Below are positions 42,860-54,425 of a DNA stretch of 64,000 nucleotides, one piece after another. The notes below the pieces were generated by a model. It worked only from the letters and a program-made list of their open reading frames with translations, was not told the origin of the DNA and did no database searches. Location of the stretch: assembly GCF_011038645.2 (NCBI RefSeq), contig NZ_CP064955.1, forward strand, positions 620,001 to 684,000. The letters run 5' to 3'. How positions within the stretch are numbered: position 1 is the stretch's first letter; each line of letters starts with the position of its first letter. Source of the DNA: Corynebacterium qintianiae (lineage in GTDB: Bacteria; Actinomycetota; Actinomycetes; Mycobacteriales; Mycobacteriaceae). Made by a program: the position numbers and the translations under genes.

Positions 42860-44704
42860 ATGACTTCTCCCGGTTCCGCCCACAACATCCTTGTCTGTGT
42901 CGCCTGGCCGTACGCCAACGGGCCGCGCCACATCGGACACGTCGCAGGCTTCGGTGTACCCTCCGACGTTTTCGCCCGCTACCAGCGGATGGCGGGCAAC
43001 AACGTGCTCATGGTCTCCGGCACCGACGAGCACGGAACTCCGCTTCTTGTCCAGGCGGACAAGGAGGGCGTGACCGTCAAGGAGTTGGCGGACCGCTACA
43101 ACGCCCAGATCGTGGAGGATCTCGCCGGTCTCGGCCTGTCTTACGACCTTTTCACGCGCACCACCACGCGAAACCACTACGCGGTGGTGCAGGAACTGTT
43201 CAAGGGGCTGCACGCCAACGGTTACATGGTCAAGGAGACCACCAGCGGCGCCATCTCACCGTCGACGGGCAGGACGCTGCCGGACCGCTACATCGAGGGC
43301 ACCTGCCCGATCTGCGGAGCCACCGACGCGCGAGGCGACCAGTGCGACACCTGCGGCAACCAGCTCGACCCGGCCGATTTGATCAACCCGGTATCCAAGA
43401 TCAACGGGGAGACGCCGAAGTTCGTGGAGACCGAGCACTTCATGCTCGACTTGCCCGCGCTTCACGACGCTTTAAAGACGTGGCTGGAAACCCGCGAGGA
43501 CTGGCGCCCGAACGTGCTGAAGTTCTCGCTCAACCTCCTCGAAGACATGCGCCCGCGCGCCATGACCCGCGACATCGACTGGGGCATTCCGATCCCGGTG
43601 GAGGGATGGCAGGACAACCCGTCGAAGAAGCTCTACGTCTGGTTCGACGCGGTGGTCGGGTACCTGTCCGCTTCCATCGAGTGGGCGGCGCGCTCCGGCG
43701 ACCCGGATGCGTGGAAGACCTTCTGGCAGGATTCCGAGACCGAGGGTTACTACTTCATGGGCAAGGACAACATCACGTTCCACTCCCAGATCTGGCCGGC
43801 TGAACTGCTTGGATACGCGGGCAAGGGAGCCGCAGGTGGCGAGGCCGGTGTCCTCGGCGAGCTCAACCTGCCCACCGAAGTGGTCTCCTCGGAGTTTCTC
43901 ACCATGTCGGGCTCGAAGTTCTCCTCGTCGAAGGGCGTGGTCATCTACGTCAAGGACTTCCTCAAAGAGTTCGGCCCGGATCCGCTGCGCTACTTCATCG
44001 CGGTGGCCGGTCCGGAGAACAACGACACTGACTTCACCTGGGACGAGTTTGTCCGCCGCGTGAACAACGAGCTGGCCAACGGCTGGGGCAACTTGGTCAA
44101 CCGGACAGTGTCGATGGCGCACAAGAACTTCGGCGAGGTTCCCGCCCCGGCCGTTTTGGAGGAGTCCGACCAGCGCATCTTGGAGTTAGCCGAGCGCACC
44201 TTCGACGAAGCCGGTGCCGACCTGGCCCAGGCCAAGTTCAAGAACGCGATTACCAAGATCATGCATGTCGTCGGTGAGGCGAACGCTTACATCGCGGAGA
44301 ACGAGCCGTGGAAGCTGGCCAAGGACGAGACCCGGCGCGACCGCCTCGCCACCGTGCTCTGGACCGCGCTGCAAGTCGTGTCCGACTGCAACGCTCTGCT
44401 GACCCCGTTCATCCCGCACACCGCGCAGAAAGTCCACGAGACCCTCGGCCGCGACGGAGAGTGGGCCGCCAGCCCGCGCGTCGAGGAGGTGGCAGATGAC
44501 GCCGACGTCGAGCTCACCGGCGTCGGCTTGCCCGAAAAGGGCCAGACCTATCTGACAATCACCGGCGACTACGCCCGCCAGACGGCGACGTGGGGCCGCG
44601 TCGAAGTGACCCCGGGCACGAAGTTGGAAAAGCCCCAGCCGCTGATTGCCAAGCTCGACCCCGAGCTGGGAGAGACCGGTCCCGCCTGGGCGCCGGTGCA
44701 GTAG
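42860..44704 (+). CDS. metG: Methionyl-tRNA synthetase
   Basis: 614 residues. The class I motifs are HIGH as [11 protein letters not shown] and KMSKS as [10 protein letters not shown]. The zinc knuckle in the connective peptide is [18 protein letters not shown], and the anticodon-binding helical domain follows. It charges tRNA-Met. Only 10 bp follow betP, with a ribosome-binding site in that gap, so readthrough from betP is possible. The stop overlaps the start of the MFS gene (TAGTG). Confidence 0.97.
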   Translation: MTSPGSAHNILVCVAWPYANGPRHIGHVAGFGVPSDVFARYQRMAGNNVLMVSGTDEHGTPLLVQADKEGVTVKELADRYNAQIVEDLAGLGLSYDLFTRTTTRNHYAVVQELFKGLHANGYMVKETTSGAISPSTGRTLPDRYIEGTCPICGATDARGDQCDTCGNQLDPADLINPVSKINGETPKFVETEHFMLDLPALHDALKTWLETREDWRPNVLKFSLNLLEDMRPRAMTRDIDWGIPIPVEGWQDNPSKKLYVWFDAVVGYLSASIEWAARSGDPDAWKTFWQDSETEGYYFMGKDNITFHSQIWPAELLGYAGKGAAGGEAGVLGELNLPTEVVSSEFLTMSGSKFSSSKGVVIYVKDFLKEFGPDPLRYFIAVAGPENNDTDFTWDEFVRRVNNELANGWGNLVNRTVSMAHKNFGEVPAPAVLEESDQRILELAERTFDEAGADLAQAKFKNAITKIMHVVGEANAYIAENEPWKLAKDETRRDRLATVLWTALQVVSDCNALLTPFIPHTAQKVHETLGRDGEWAASPRVEEVADDADVELTGVGLPEKGQTYLTITGDYARQTATWGRVEVTPGTKLEKPQPLIAKLDPELGETGPAWAPVQ

Positions 44705-45876
44705 TGCCCGCTCTTTTGTTGTTTGCGGCGGTTCTCACTGCCGCGATCAACCTCCGCGCGGGCATGGCGTCGGTGGGAGCTGTACTCGACGACGTCGTCG
44801 CGCACTACGGTGCGCCCGCCTCCCTCGGTGGGGTCATCACCGCCATGCCCGGTGCGATGTTCTGCATCTTCGGCTTGTGCGCCGTGCCGCTCGCCCGACG
44901 CGCGGGCCTGTCGCCGACGCTTCTGCTCGCGGGCGTTGCGACGGCCGCCGGTCTTGCCCTGCGCCCGTTCGCGCCGCTGATGTCGTTGTTCATCCTGGCG
45001 ACGGTTTCCGTCGCCGGCGGGATCGCGATGGTTAACGTGCTCCTCCCGGCGTGGATCAAGAAGTACGGCGGGCGGCACATGGTCGTCCTGACCGCCACGT
45101 ATTCTGTGACCCTTTCGGTCTCCGCGGCGATGGGCCCGCTGAGCGCGTTGTTCACAGACTCGTGGCAGGTCGCCCTCGGCGTGTGGGCGTCAACCGCGGT
45201 CCTGCAGGTAGCTGTGTGGGCCGTTGTCGCGCGCACGGCTGGTCGGGACCGGCCGCAACCTGGCACGGCCCAGGCAGCCGGTGAACCCGCGCGGGGCATC
45301 CACCGCTCGCCGACGGCGGTGGCGTTGATGGTGTTCTTCGGGCTTCAGTCCATGAACGCCTATGTGCAGATGGGCTGGCTGCCTTCGATGCTCACGCAGC
45401 AGGGTGTCGCGGCGTCGACGGCCGCCCTTGGCCTCGCCTTGATTGGGATTCTCGGTGCCGGCGGCGGCCTGCTGCTGCCGATGGCTGTCGCCCGCATGAG
45501 GTCGCTCGCCCCGCTCGTGCTGGCGTTCGGGTTGGCCAGCGCCGCGGGTTATCTCGGCATCTTGTTCGCGGCGGCGGCCGCCCCGATCTGGTGGTGCGTT
45601 CTGCTCGGCCTGGGCGGCTGGTGCTTCCCGCTCGCTATCGCGCTCATGCCCGCGCGCACCCGCACCGTGCTGGGCACCGCGCGACTGTCCGGGTTCGTGC
45701 AGCCCGTGGGCTACATCCTCGCCGCCGCGGGGCCGCTGCTCGTTGGCGTCGCTTACGGGCGGATCGGCACATTCGGCCCGATCCTCGTGGCGCTGACCGT
45801 GCTCTCTCTCATGATGGGCGTGCTCGGCATCGTCGCCTCGCGCAAGGTGTTTATCGAGGACGAGTTAGCGCGATAA
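44704..45876 (+). CDS. MFS transporter of the CynX/NimT type
   Basis: 390 residues, twelve hydrophobic helices with a central loop rich in Arg and Pro. The start LLLFAAVLTAAINLRAGMASVG and the closing GFVQPVGYILAAAGPLLVG are typical of the CynX/NimT subfamily (cyanate or 2-nitroimidazole transport). The substrate is unknown. The GTG start overlaps the metG stop, so the two are coupled. Its last 26 bp overlap the end of the convergent GyrI-like gene. Confidence 0.8.
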   Translation: MPALLLFAAVLTAAINLRAGMASVGAVLDDVVAHYGAPASLGGVITAMPGAMFCIFGLCAVPLARRAGLSPTLLLAGVATAAGLALRPFAPLMSLFILATVSVAGGIAMVNVLLPAWIKKYGGRHMVVLTATYSVTLSVSAAMGPLSALFTDSWQVALGVWASTAVLQVAVWAVVARTAGRDRPQPGTAQAAGEPARGIHRSPTAVALMVFFGLQSMNAYVQMGWLPSMLTQQGVAASTAALGLALIGILGAGGGLLLPMAVARMRSLAPLVLAFGLASAAGYLGILFAAAAAPIWWCVLLGLGGWCFPLAIALMPARTRTVLGTARLSGFVQPVGYILAAAGPLLVGVAYGRIGTFGPILVALTVLSLMMGVLGIVASRKVFIEDELAR

Positions 45877-46327
45877 ACAGCTGCGTCACCGGGTCCCCGC
45901 CGCTTCCGGGCATGGTGACGTACTCCTCAAACGTCAGCCCCTCCATCGTGTGGCCCTGGGCGAGAGCGGCGTCGGCGAACTTCTCCCACTGCTCGCCGAG
46001 GAGATCGTAGGGCCCGCTGACGCGTTCCGTGAGGACTTCCATCTCCTCGAACCGGCGCAGCGACACGAGTCCGTCTCCGATGTCACCCACCAGCGGTTCC
46101 ACCATGTCCAGGTCGGCGTCGGCGATGACAAACCCGGCGGCGAGATCGAATACCGCCGCCGGCGGTCGCAGGTAGTAGGCGCGGGCGGCCTGCGGCGTGA
46201 CACCGACGGATTCCATGAACTCCCCGAACAGCGGGTAGTAGTGGTCGAAGAATTCGCGCATCGCCTCGGGCTGGAGGGTGTCGTGGGCGACGAGAGCCGT
46301 GTGTGCGGGGAGGGTGATCTGTTCCAT
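45851..46327 (-). CDS. GyrI-like / small-molecule-binding domain protein
   Basis: 158 residues from MEQITLPAHTALVAHDTLQP. It fits the effector-binding domain of AraC regulators or GyrI, with two similar beta-alpha halves and no DNA-binding domain (VFDLAAGFVIADADLD and VLTERVSGPYDLLGEQWEKF). TATCCT (minus, 46340-46335) ends 7 nt before the ATG, so it seems to have its own promoter although the DUF3806-like gene lies 17 bp upstream in the same direction. Confidence 0.75.
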   Translation of the reverse strand: MEQITLPAHTALVAHDTLQPEAMREFFDHYYPLFGEFMESVGVTPQAARAYYLRPPAAVFDLAAGFVIADADLDMVEPLVGDIGDGLVSLRRFEEMEVLTERVSGPYDLLGEQWEKFADAALAQGHTMEGLTFEEYVTMPGSGGDPVTQLFIALTRPR

Positions 46328-46343
46328 ACCCGCGAGGATAGCG

Positions 46344-46736
46344 TTACAGGAACTGCTGCAGGAACGCAGTGAGTCGGCCCGGCTCCTCGTCTTCGAACCG
46401 GGAGTCGACCACCACGATCGGCGCCGTGTAGCGCTCGGGGTTCTCGGCGACGACGAGGTCCGTACCGTAGGCGTCGCTGAGCAGCTTCCAGGTGAAGCCG
46501 TGGCCGCGCACGAGGGCGTCCCCAAGCGCTGTGCCGTAGATGCGGGCAGTCTCGCCGCGGGGGAACGAGCGCTTGAGGTCGGGGTCCATGGAGAGGTACT
46601 CGGTGATAACGGCTTCGAAGGATTCGGCGATGGTGCCCGCGTCACCAGATATGCCGCGCGCTGCGGCCTCGAGCAGGTCGGTCTCGATCTGGGAGCGGGT
46701 CTGGGCGTCGATGTCAGCAAAGTCGGGGGATGCCAT
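46344..46736 (-). CDS. DUF3806-like cytosolic protein
   Basis: 130 residues from MASPDFADIDAQTRSQIETD. Helical start, then IYGTALGDALVRGHGFTWKLLSDAYGTDLVV and YTAPIVVVDSRF, resembling DUF3806. No signal peptide, no catalytic motif. It is divergent from tatD with only 12 bp between the two ATGs, and its likely -10 TAGGAT overlaps the A of the tatD start codon. Confidence 0.6.
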   Translation of the reverse strand: MASPDFADIDAQTRSQIETDLLEAAARGISGDAGTIAESFEAVITEYLSMDPDLKRSFPRGETARIYGTALGDALVRGHGFTWKLLSDAYGTDLVVAENPERYTAPIVVVDSRFEDEEPGRLTAFLQQFL

Positions 46737-46749
46737 AGTCTCTATCCTA
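46736..46749. promoter_or_regulatory. 12-bp divergent leaderless promoter region, DUF3806 gene / tatD
   Basis: On the plus strand TAGTCT (46736-46741) ends 7 nt before the tatD ATG. On the minus strand TAGGAT (46749-46744) ends 7 nt before the DUF3806 gene's ATG. Each hexamer overlaps the other gene's start codon by one base, so the two promoters face each other across 12 bp. Confidence 0.5.
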
Positions 46750-47570
46750 TGAGCAAGAAGCCGCGCCCGATTCCCGTTCCCGCCGAGCCGATCGCGGGGC
46801 TTGTCGACGCACACACGCACCTCGCGTCTACCGGCCGCAGCGTCTCCGACCTCGTCGAGCGCGCCCTAGCCGCTGGCGTGGAGCGGATCTGCACCGTCGG
46901 TGACGGTTTGGCGGAGGCGGAGGAGGCGCTCGCGGCCGCGCACGAGAGTGACCGGGTCTTCGCGGCCTGCGCCATCCACCCCACTAGGGCGCACGAGCTT
47001 GATGACACTACCCGGGCACGCCTGACCGAGATGGCCGCCGACCCGCGCTGCGTCGCGGTGGGGGAGACAGGCGTGGACACGTACTGGCTCACCCACGACC
47101 CCGATCGCACAGCTCCACTCGAGGTGCAGGAGGAGGCGCTTCGCTGGCACGTTCAACTCGCTGTGGACACCGGCAAGGCGCTGATGATCCACAACCGCGA
47201 GGGCGATGAGGATCTCATGCGCATCCTGGCCGACTCGCCGCGACCGCGCGAGGTCATGCTGCATTGCTTCTCCTCGCCCGTGGAAGTCGCGCGGGAGGCG
47301 GTCGAGCGGGGCTACGTCCTGTCGTTCGCGGGCAACGTGACATTCAAGCGCAACGATCACCTTCGTGAAGCCGCCGCGCTAGCGCCGACGGGCCAGTTGC
47401 TTATCGAGACGGACGCGCCCTACATGACCCCGGAGCCCTTTCGCGGCGCGCGAAACGAGCCCGCGCTGATCGGCCACACGGCCCTCGAGGTGGCGCGGGC
47501 GCGTCAGATGGAGCCGGAGGAGCTGGCGGCCGAGGTGGGCAAAACGTTCAGCCGCGTCTTTGCGGTGTGA
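46749..47570 (+). CDS. tatD: TatD-family metal-dependent deoxyribonuclease
   Basis: 273 residues. The metal-binding start is LVDAHTHLA, followed by CAIHPTRAHE, GETGVDTYW, MIHNREGDEDLM, MLHCFSS and LIETDAPYMTP, which carry the His and Asp ligands of TatD amidohydrolases. TatD is a 3'-5' exonuclease on damaged single-stranded DNA or a D-aminoacyl-tRNA deacylase-like enzyme. It precedes rpf2 and rsmA, the same order as in C. glutamicum and many actinobacteria. Leaderless promoter likely. Confidence 0.93.
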   Translation: MSKKPRPIPVPAEPIAGLVDAHTHLASTGRSVSDLVERALAAGVERICTVGDGLAEAEEALAAAHESDRVFAACAIHPTRAHELDDTTRARLTEMAADPRCVAVGETGVDTYWLTHDPDRTAPLEVQEEALRWHVQLAVDTGKALMIHNREGDEDLMRILADSPRPREVMLHCFSSPVEVAREAVERGYVLSFAGNVTFKRNDHLREAAALAPTGQLLIETDAPYMTPEPFRGARNEPALIGHTALEVARARQMEPEELAAEVGKTFSRVFAV

Positions 47571-47609
47571 CGGCTGGGGTGGGTGTTGTTCCGTGTGGCA
47601 CGGTGCTGA

Positions 47610-48785
<1,176 letters not shown>

Positions 48786-48787
48786 CG

Positions 48788-49645
48788 TTGACGGAATCCT
48801 CCCACTTGCTCGGCCCCGCCGAGGTGCGCCAGCTTGCGAGCGAGCTCGACGTGACCCCGACGAAGAAGCTCGGCCAGAACTTCGTGCACGACCCGAATAC
48901 GGTCCGCCGCATTGCCGCCGCGGCCGAGCTGGACCCCGAGGACGTCGTGGTTGAGGTCGGCCCCGGTCTCGGTTCGCTGACGCTGGCTCTCGTTGACTCC
49001 GTTTCCCACGTTGTCGCGCTGGAGATCGACCCCCGGCTCGCGGGACGATTGGCGCGGACCGTCACCGAACGCGCGCCGCAATTCGACGACCGCCTCGAAG
49101 TGGTCAACGCCGACGCGCTACGCGTCACCCGCTCCGACGTCTCCCGCATGCCGACGGCCTTGGTGGCGAACCTTCCCTACAACGTCTCGGTGCCTGTGCT
49201 CCTGCATCTGCTGGAGGAGTTTCCCACCATCCGCCGCGTCCTGGTGATGGTGCAGAAGGAGGTTGCGGACCGTCTCGCCGCCGAGCCGGGCTCCAAAATT
49301 TACGGGGTGCCCAGTGTCAAGGCGTCGTTCTACGGGCGGGTGACCCGCGCCGGAGTGATCGGAAAAAACGTGTTCTGGCCGGCCCCCAACATCGAGTCGG
49401 GCCTCGTGCGTATCGACGTCGACGACTCCATCGACCGCTCGTTGCGGTCCGCGGTCTTTCCGCTTGTCGACGCCGCCTTCGCCCAGCGCCGCAAGACCCT
49501 GCGCTCCACACTCGCATCTGTCTACGGCTCCCCGGCCGCGGCCGAGGAGGCGCTGCGCGCCGCAGGTATCGACCCTGGGTTGCGCGGGGAGAAGCTCTCG
49601 GTCGGCGATTTCGTCCGTCTCGCACAGTCGGGAGGCAGTCAATGA
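48788..49645 (+). CDS. rsmA: 16S rRNA dimethyladenosine transferase (KsgA)
   Basis: 285 residues from a TTG start, 2 nt after rpf2. The N-terminus [19 protein letters not shown] is the classical KsgA motif; the SAM site is [12 protein letters not shown] and LEIDPRLA, and the target-adenine motif is [13 protein letters not shown]. It dimethylates A1518 and A1519 of 16S rRNA. TTG was chosen by homology; a GTG at 48740 inside rpf2 is in frame. Its stop overlaps ispE (ATGA). Confidence 0.93.
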   Translation: MTESSHLLGPAEVRQLASELDVTPTKKLGQNFVHDPNTVRRIAAAAELDPEDVVVEVGPGLGSLTLALVDSVSHVVALEIDPRLAGRLARTVTERAPQFDDRLEVVNADALRVTRSDVSRMPTALVANLPYNVSVPVLLHLLEEFPTIRRVLVMVQKEVADRLAAEPGSKIYGVPSVKASFYGRVTRAGVIGKNVFWPAPNIESGLVRIDVDDSIDRSLRSAVFPLVDAAFAQRRKTLRSTLASVYGSPAAAEEALRAAGIDPGLRGEKLSVGDFVRLAQSGGSQ

Positions 49646-50631
49646 GTCACGCGCGGCTCGAGTTCGGCGCGTCGGCCCCGGGGAAGGTCAACCTCCACCT
49701 CGGGGTGGGTGACGTCCGCGCAGACGGTTACCACGACTTGGCCACGGTGTTCCAGGCAGTTGACCTGCGCGAGACGGTCCGCCTGCTGGTGGACCCGGAC
49801 GCGGGCACGGTGGCGGACGGCTCCGTGGTCACCCAGATGAGCACCTTCTTTGCCGTCAGCGAGCCGGGAGAGGACATCGACACCAGGAGGAACCTGGCGT
49901 GGCGCGCTGTCGACGCCGTGGTGGAGGAGTACCGCCGCAGGTTCCCGAAGAACGCGGGCGGCTCCGTTGAGCTTCCCCCGGTCAAGATCGTGGTGGAGAA
50001 GAAGATTTTCGTCGCTGGCGGCATGGCGGGTGGTTCGGCCGACGCGGCGGCGGCGCTGGTAGCGGCCAACGAGTACCTCGGCGAGTGGGGGCGTGGGCCG
50101 CTTGACGACGAGACACTCGTCCGGCTGGCCAAGACCCTCGGCGCCGACGTGCCCTTCTGTCTGACGGGCGGCACGGCGCTGGGCACCGGCCGCGGTGACG
50201 ACCTCGTCGAGATGATGTCGCGCGGCGAGTACAGCTGGGTGTTCATCAACCCGAACGTCGCGCTGCCGACGGGCCAGGCGTTCGCGCGTCTCGACGACAT
50301 GCGCCACAACGACCCGGCACTGGTTCCCCGCATGGATACCACGCATCTCGCGCAGGCGCTGGTCACCGGCGATCCGCGCCGCGTCGCAGGACAGCTGCAC
50401 AACGACCTGCAGCCCGCAGCGGTGGCCATGCGCCCGCAGCTCAAACGGTTGCTGGAAGTAGCGGGAGGCTACGGCCTGAAAGCGATCGTCTCCGGTTCGG
50501 GTCCCACCGTGGCGCTGTTGTGCCGGGACTACCTGCATGCGGCCAACACGTGCAACGAGATCCTCGACAACCACCACGAGTACGAGGCAGTCGTCGCGTT
50601 CGGCCCTACCGAGGGCGCCCGGCCGCTATAG
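49642..50631 (+). CDS. ispE: 4-diphosphocytidyl-2-C-methyl-D-erythritol kinase
   Basis: 329 residues of the GHMP kinase fold. The first motif is [15 protein letters not shown] with the conserved Lys, the ATP loop is [20 protein letters not shown], and the third motif is [10 protein letters not shown]. It phosphorylates CDP-methylerythritol in the non-mevalonate isoprenoid pathway, which supplies decaprenyl phosphate and menaquinone. It overlaps rsmA by 4 bp (ATGA), as in many bacteria. Confidence 0.95.
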   Translation: MSHARLEFGASAPGKVNLHLGVGDVRADGYHDLATVFQAVDLRETVRLLVDPDAGTVADGSVVTQMSTFFAVSEPGEDIDTRRNLAWRAVDAVVEEYRRRFPKNAGGSVELPPVKIVVEKKIFVAGGMAGGSADAAAALVAANEYLGEWGRGPLDDETLVRLAKTLGADVPFCLTGGTALGTGRGDDLVEMMSRGEYSWVFINPNVALPTGQAFARLDDMRHNDPALVPRMDTTHLAQALVTGDPRRVAGQLHNDLQPAAVAMRPQLKRLLEVAGGYGLKAIVSGSGPTVALLCRDYLHAANTCNEILDNHHEYEAVVAFGPTEGARPL

Positions 50632-50689
50632 AACGGATGTTTGTGCGGCGCGAGGGGGCGGTCCGGCCCGCGGGGTAGCGTTCCCAGGT

Positions 50690-51259
50690 ATGAGACCAGC
50701 CGCTTACATCCCCACGCGCGAGGCGCTCTGTTGCGCGGAATTTGTCACGGTCGATTTCGAGACGGCCAACCGTCTCAGCCCGGCCTCCGCCTGCCAAGTT
50801 GCTCTGGTCAAGGTGGCGGGCGACCGCGTCGCGGACACCCTCGTGACCTACCTGCGGCCGCCGGAAGAGTACACGCGCTTCGACTTCACCTACATCCACG
50901 GGATTGACGCGGCCGACGTCGACGGTGCGCCGACGTGGTACGACATCGCCGACGAGGTCCACGACTTTGTGGGCGATCTACCAGTGTGGGCGCACAACGC
51001 GCCGTTTGACGCTTCAGTGTGGCGCGCACTTGACGCCTACTACTTCACGGGCACGTTTCCGCGCCAGTTCTACTGCACGTGCCGCACCGCGCGCCGCCTG
51101 GTTCCGGGTTTGCGCGATTACAAGCTGCCCACGGTCACCTCCTACTGCGCGCCCACGTTCGAGCTCGTCCACCACACCGCTGACTCCGACGCGCTCGCGT
51201 GCGCGCACATCGTGGGCAAGTTCAGGCGCAGCGTTTACCTGAATTCGCTGCTCGACTAG
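50690..51259 (+). CDS. DnaQ-like DEDD 3'-5' exonuclease
   Basis: 189 residues. Exonuclease motif I is TVDFETAN (Asp and Glu), motif II is HNAPFDASVW and motif III is HTADSDALACAH with the DEDDh His. It may be a DNA polymerase III epsilon-like proofreader or a general exonuclease. No other domain such as BRCT is present. TAGCGT at 50676-50681 ends 8 nt before the ATG. It lies between ispE and an ABC-F gene. Confidence 0.88.
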   Translation: MRPAAYIPTREALCCAEFVTVDFETANRLSPASACQVALVKVAGDRVADTLVTYLRPPEEYTRFDFTYIHGIDAADVDGAPTWYDIADEVHDFVGDLPVWAHNAPFDASVWRALDAYYFTGTFPRQFYCTCRTARRLVPGLRDYKLPTVTSYCAPTFELVHHTADSDALACAHIVGKFRRSVYLNSLLD

Positions 51260-51284
51260 GTGGCTGGGTTAGACTGAACCCCCT

Positions 51285-53090
<1,806 letters not shown>

Positions 53091-53121
53091 CCCGGGCACG
53101 TCAAAGGTGTCAGACATGCCC

Positions 53122-53127
53122 TATCAT
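53122..53127 (+). promoter_or_regulatory. Possible -10 of the NRAMP-like gene
   Basis: TATCAT lies about 55 nt before the ATG at 53183, which is preceded by an AGAAAGGG ribosome-binding site. No convincing -35 is seen. Confidence 0.3.
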
Positions 53128-53182
53128 TCCCGTGGTAATTAGCGTCACAACGTCGCAAGACACCGACAGAAAGGGTGGTCCC

Positions 53183-54421
53183 ATGACCGCTCCCGCACCG
53201 GAGAACTCCGGCAGCACCGCAGTGGAGTCGCCAGCGAAAAGCACTGGCATCGGACCGATGGTCGGCGCCGTGTTCCTCATGGCGACATCGTCCATCGGCC
53301 CGGGTTTTCTGACCCAGACCTCCGTCTTCACCGTCCAGATGGGCGCGGCCTTCGCGTTCGCCATCCTCCTGTCGATCTTGGTCGACATCGCGATCCAGCT
53401 CAACGTCTGGCGCGTCCTCGGCATCTCCGGGTTGCGCGCCAACGAGCTGGGCAACACGATTCTGCCGGGCCTCGGCTGGTTCATGGCGGCTCTGGTGTTC
53501 GTCGGTGGCCTGGTGTTCAACATCGGCAACATTGCCGGCACGGGTCTCGGAGTCAATGCGATGCTGGGTATTGACCCGAAGATCGGCGGCGCTGTGTCCG
53601 CGGCCATCGCCATCTTCGTTTTCCTGTCTAAACGCGCGGGTGTGGCGCTCGACCGCATCGTCATCGCTCTCGGCGCGATCATGATCCTGCTCATGCTCTA
53701 TGTGGCCATCGTGTCTCAGCCCCCCGTCGGCGAGGCTCTCAGGCAAACCGTCATGCCGGAGGAGGTCGATTTCCTGGTCATCACCACGCTCATCGGCGGC
53801 ACGGTAGGCGGTTACATCACGTTCGCAGGCGTGCACCGCCTGATTGATTCCGGAAATACCGGCGTGGAGAACCTGAAGCAGATCAACAACTCCTCGGTGC
53901 TGGGCATTGTCGTCATCGGAATCATGCGCGTGCTGCTCTTCCTCGCCGTGCTTGGCGTGGTGGCCACCGGCGTGACCCTGTCCAAGGACAACACCGCCGC
54001 CGATGCGTTCTTCCACGCCGCCGGTGAATTCGGTCTGCGCGCCTTCGGCCTCGTGCTGTGGGCGGCCGGCCTGTCCTCTGTGATTGGTGCGTCCTACACC
54101 TCGGTGTCGTTCGTGACTACGCAGAACACCGACCCGAAGGTGCGCAACTGGATTACGGTCGCCTTCATCGCGGTGTGCGCCGTTGCTTACCTGTTCCTCG
54201 GAACCGCGCCGCAGACGCTGCTGATCTTCGCGGGCGCCTTCAACGGATTGATCCTGCCGATCGGCTTCGCGGTGGTGCTGTGGGCCGCGTGGCGCCGCCA
54301 GGATCTGCTCAAGGGTTACAAGTACCCGGTGTGGCTCCTTGTCATCGGAGCCGTCGTTCTGCTCATCACCCTGTACATGGGCTACCGCTCCCTCACCGGG
54401 CTTTCCACCCTCTGGGGGTAG
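53183..54421 (+). CDS. NRAMP-like membrane transporter (YcsG type)
   Basis: 412 residues, about eleven helices. The motif MATSSIGPGFLTQTSVFT resembles the first metal-site helix of NRAMP proteins but lacks the DPGN sequence of Mn/Fe transporters, as in the YcsG branch. In Bacillus subtilis ycsG sits with ycsF, kipI and kipA, the 5-oxoprolinase genes. Here the same families are next to it in convergent orientation. The likely cargo is 5-oxoproline or a related compound rather than a metal. This is inference from context. Confidence 0.75.
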   Translation: MTAPAPENSGSTAVESPAKSTGIGPMVGAVFLMATSSIGPGFLTQTSVFTVQMGAAFAFAILLSILVDIAIQLNVWRVLGISGLRANELGNTILPGLGWFMAALVFVGGLVFNIGNIAGTGLGVNAMLGIDPKIGGAVSAAIAIFVFLSKRAGVALDRIVIALGAIMILLMLYVAIVSQPPVGEALRQTVMPEEVDFLVITTLIGGTVGGYITFAGVHRLIDSGNTGVENLKQINNSSVLGIVVIGIMRVLLFLAVLGVVATGVTLSKDNTAADAFFHAAGEFGLRAFGLVLWAAGLSSVIGASYTSVSFVTTQNTDPKVRNWITVAFIAVCAVAYLFLGTAPQTLLIFAGAFNGLILPIGFAVVLWAAWRRQDLLKGYKYPVWLLVIGAVVLLITLYMGYRSLTGLSTLWG

Positions 54422-54425
54422 CCCG

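Noticed and set aside
41590..42933. A 447-codon open frame on the minus strand opposite betP and the start of metG.
   Set aside because: It mirrors the codon pattern of betP in high-GC DNA, is rich in Arg, Glu and Asp typical of such shadows, and shows no domain.
53183..54421. MntH manganese transporter.
   Set aside because: The DPGN metal-site motif is missing and the neighbours are 5-oxoprolinase genes, so the YcsG branch is a better fit.
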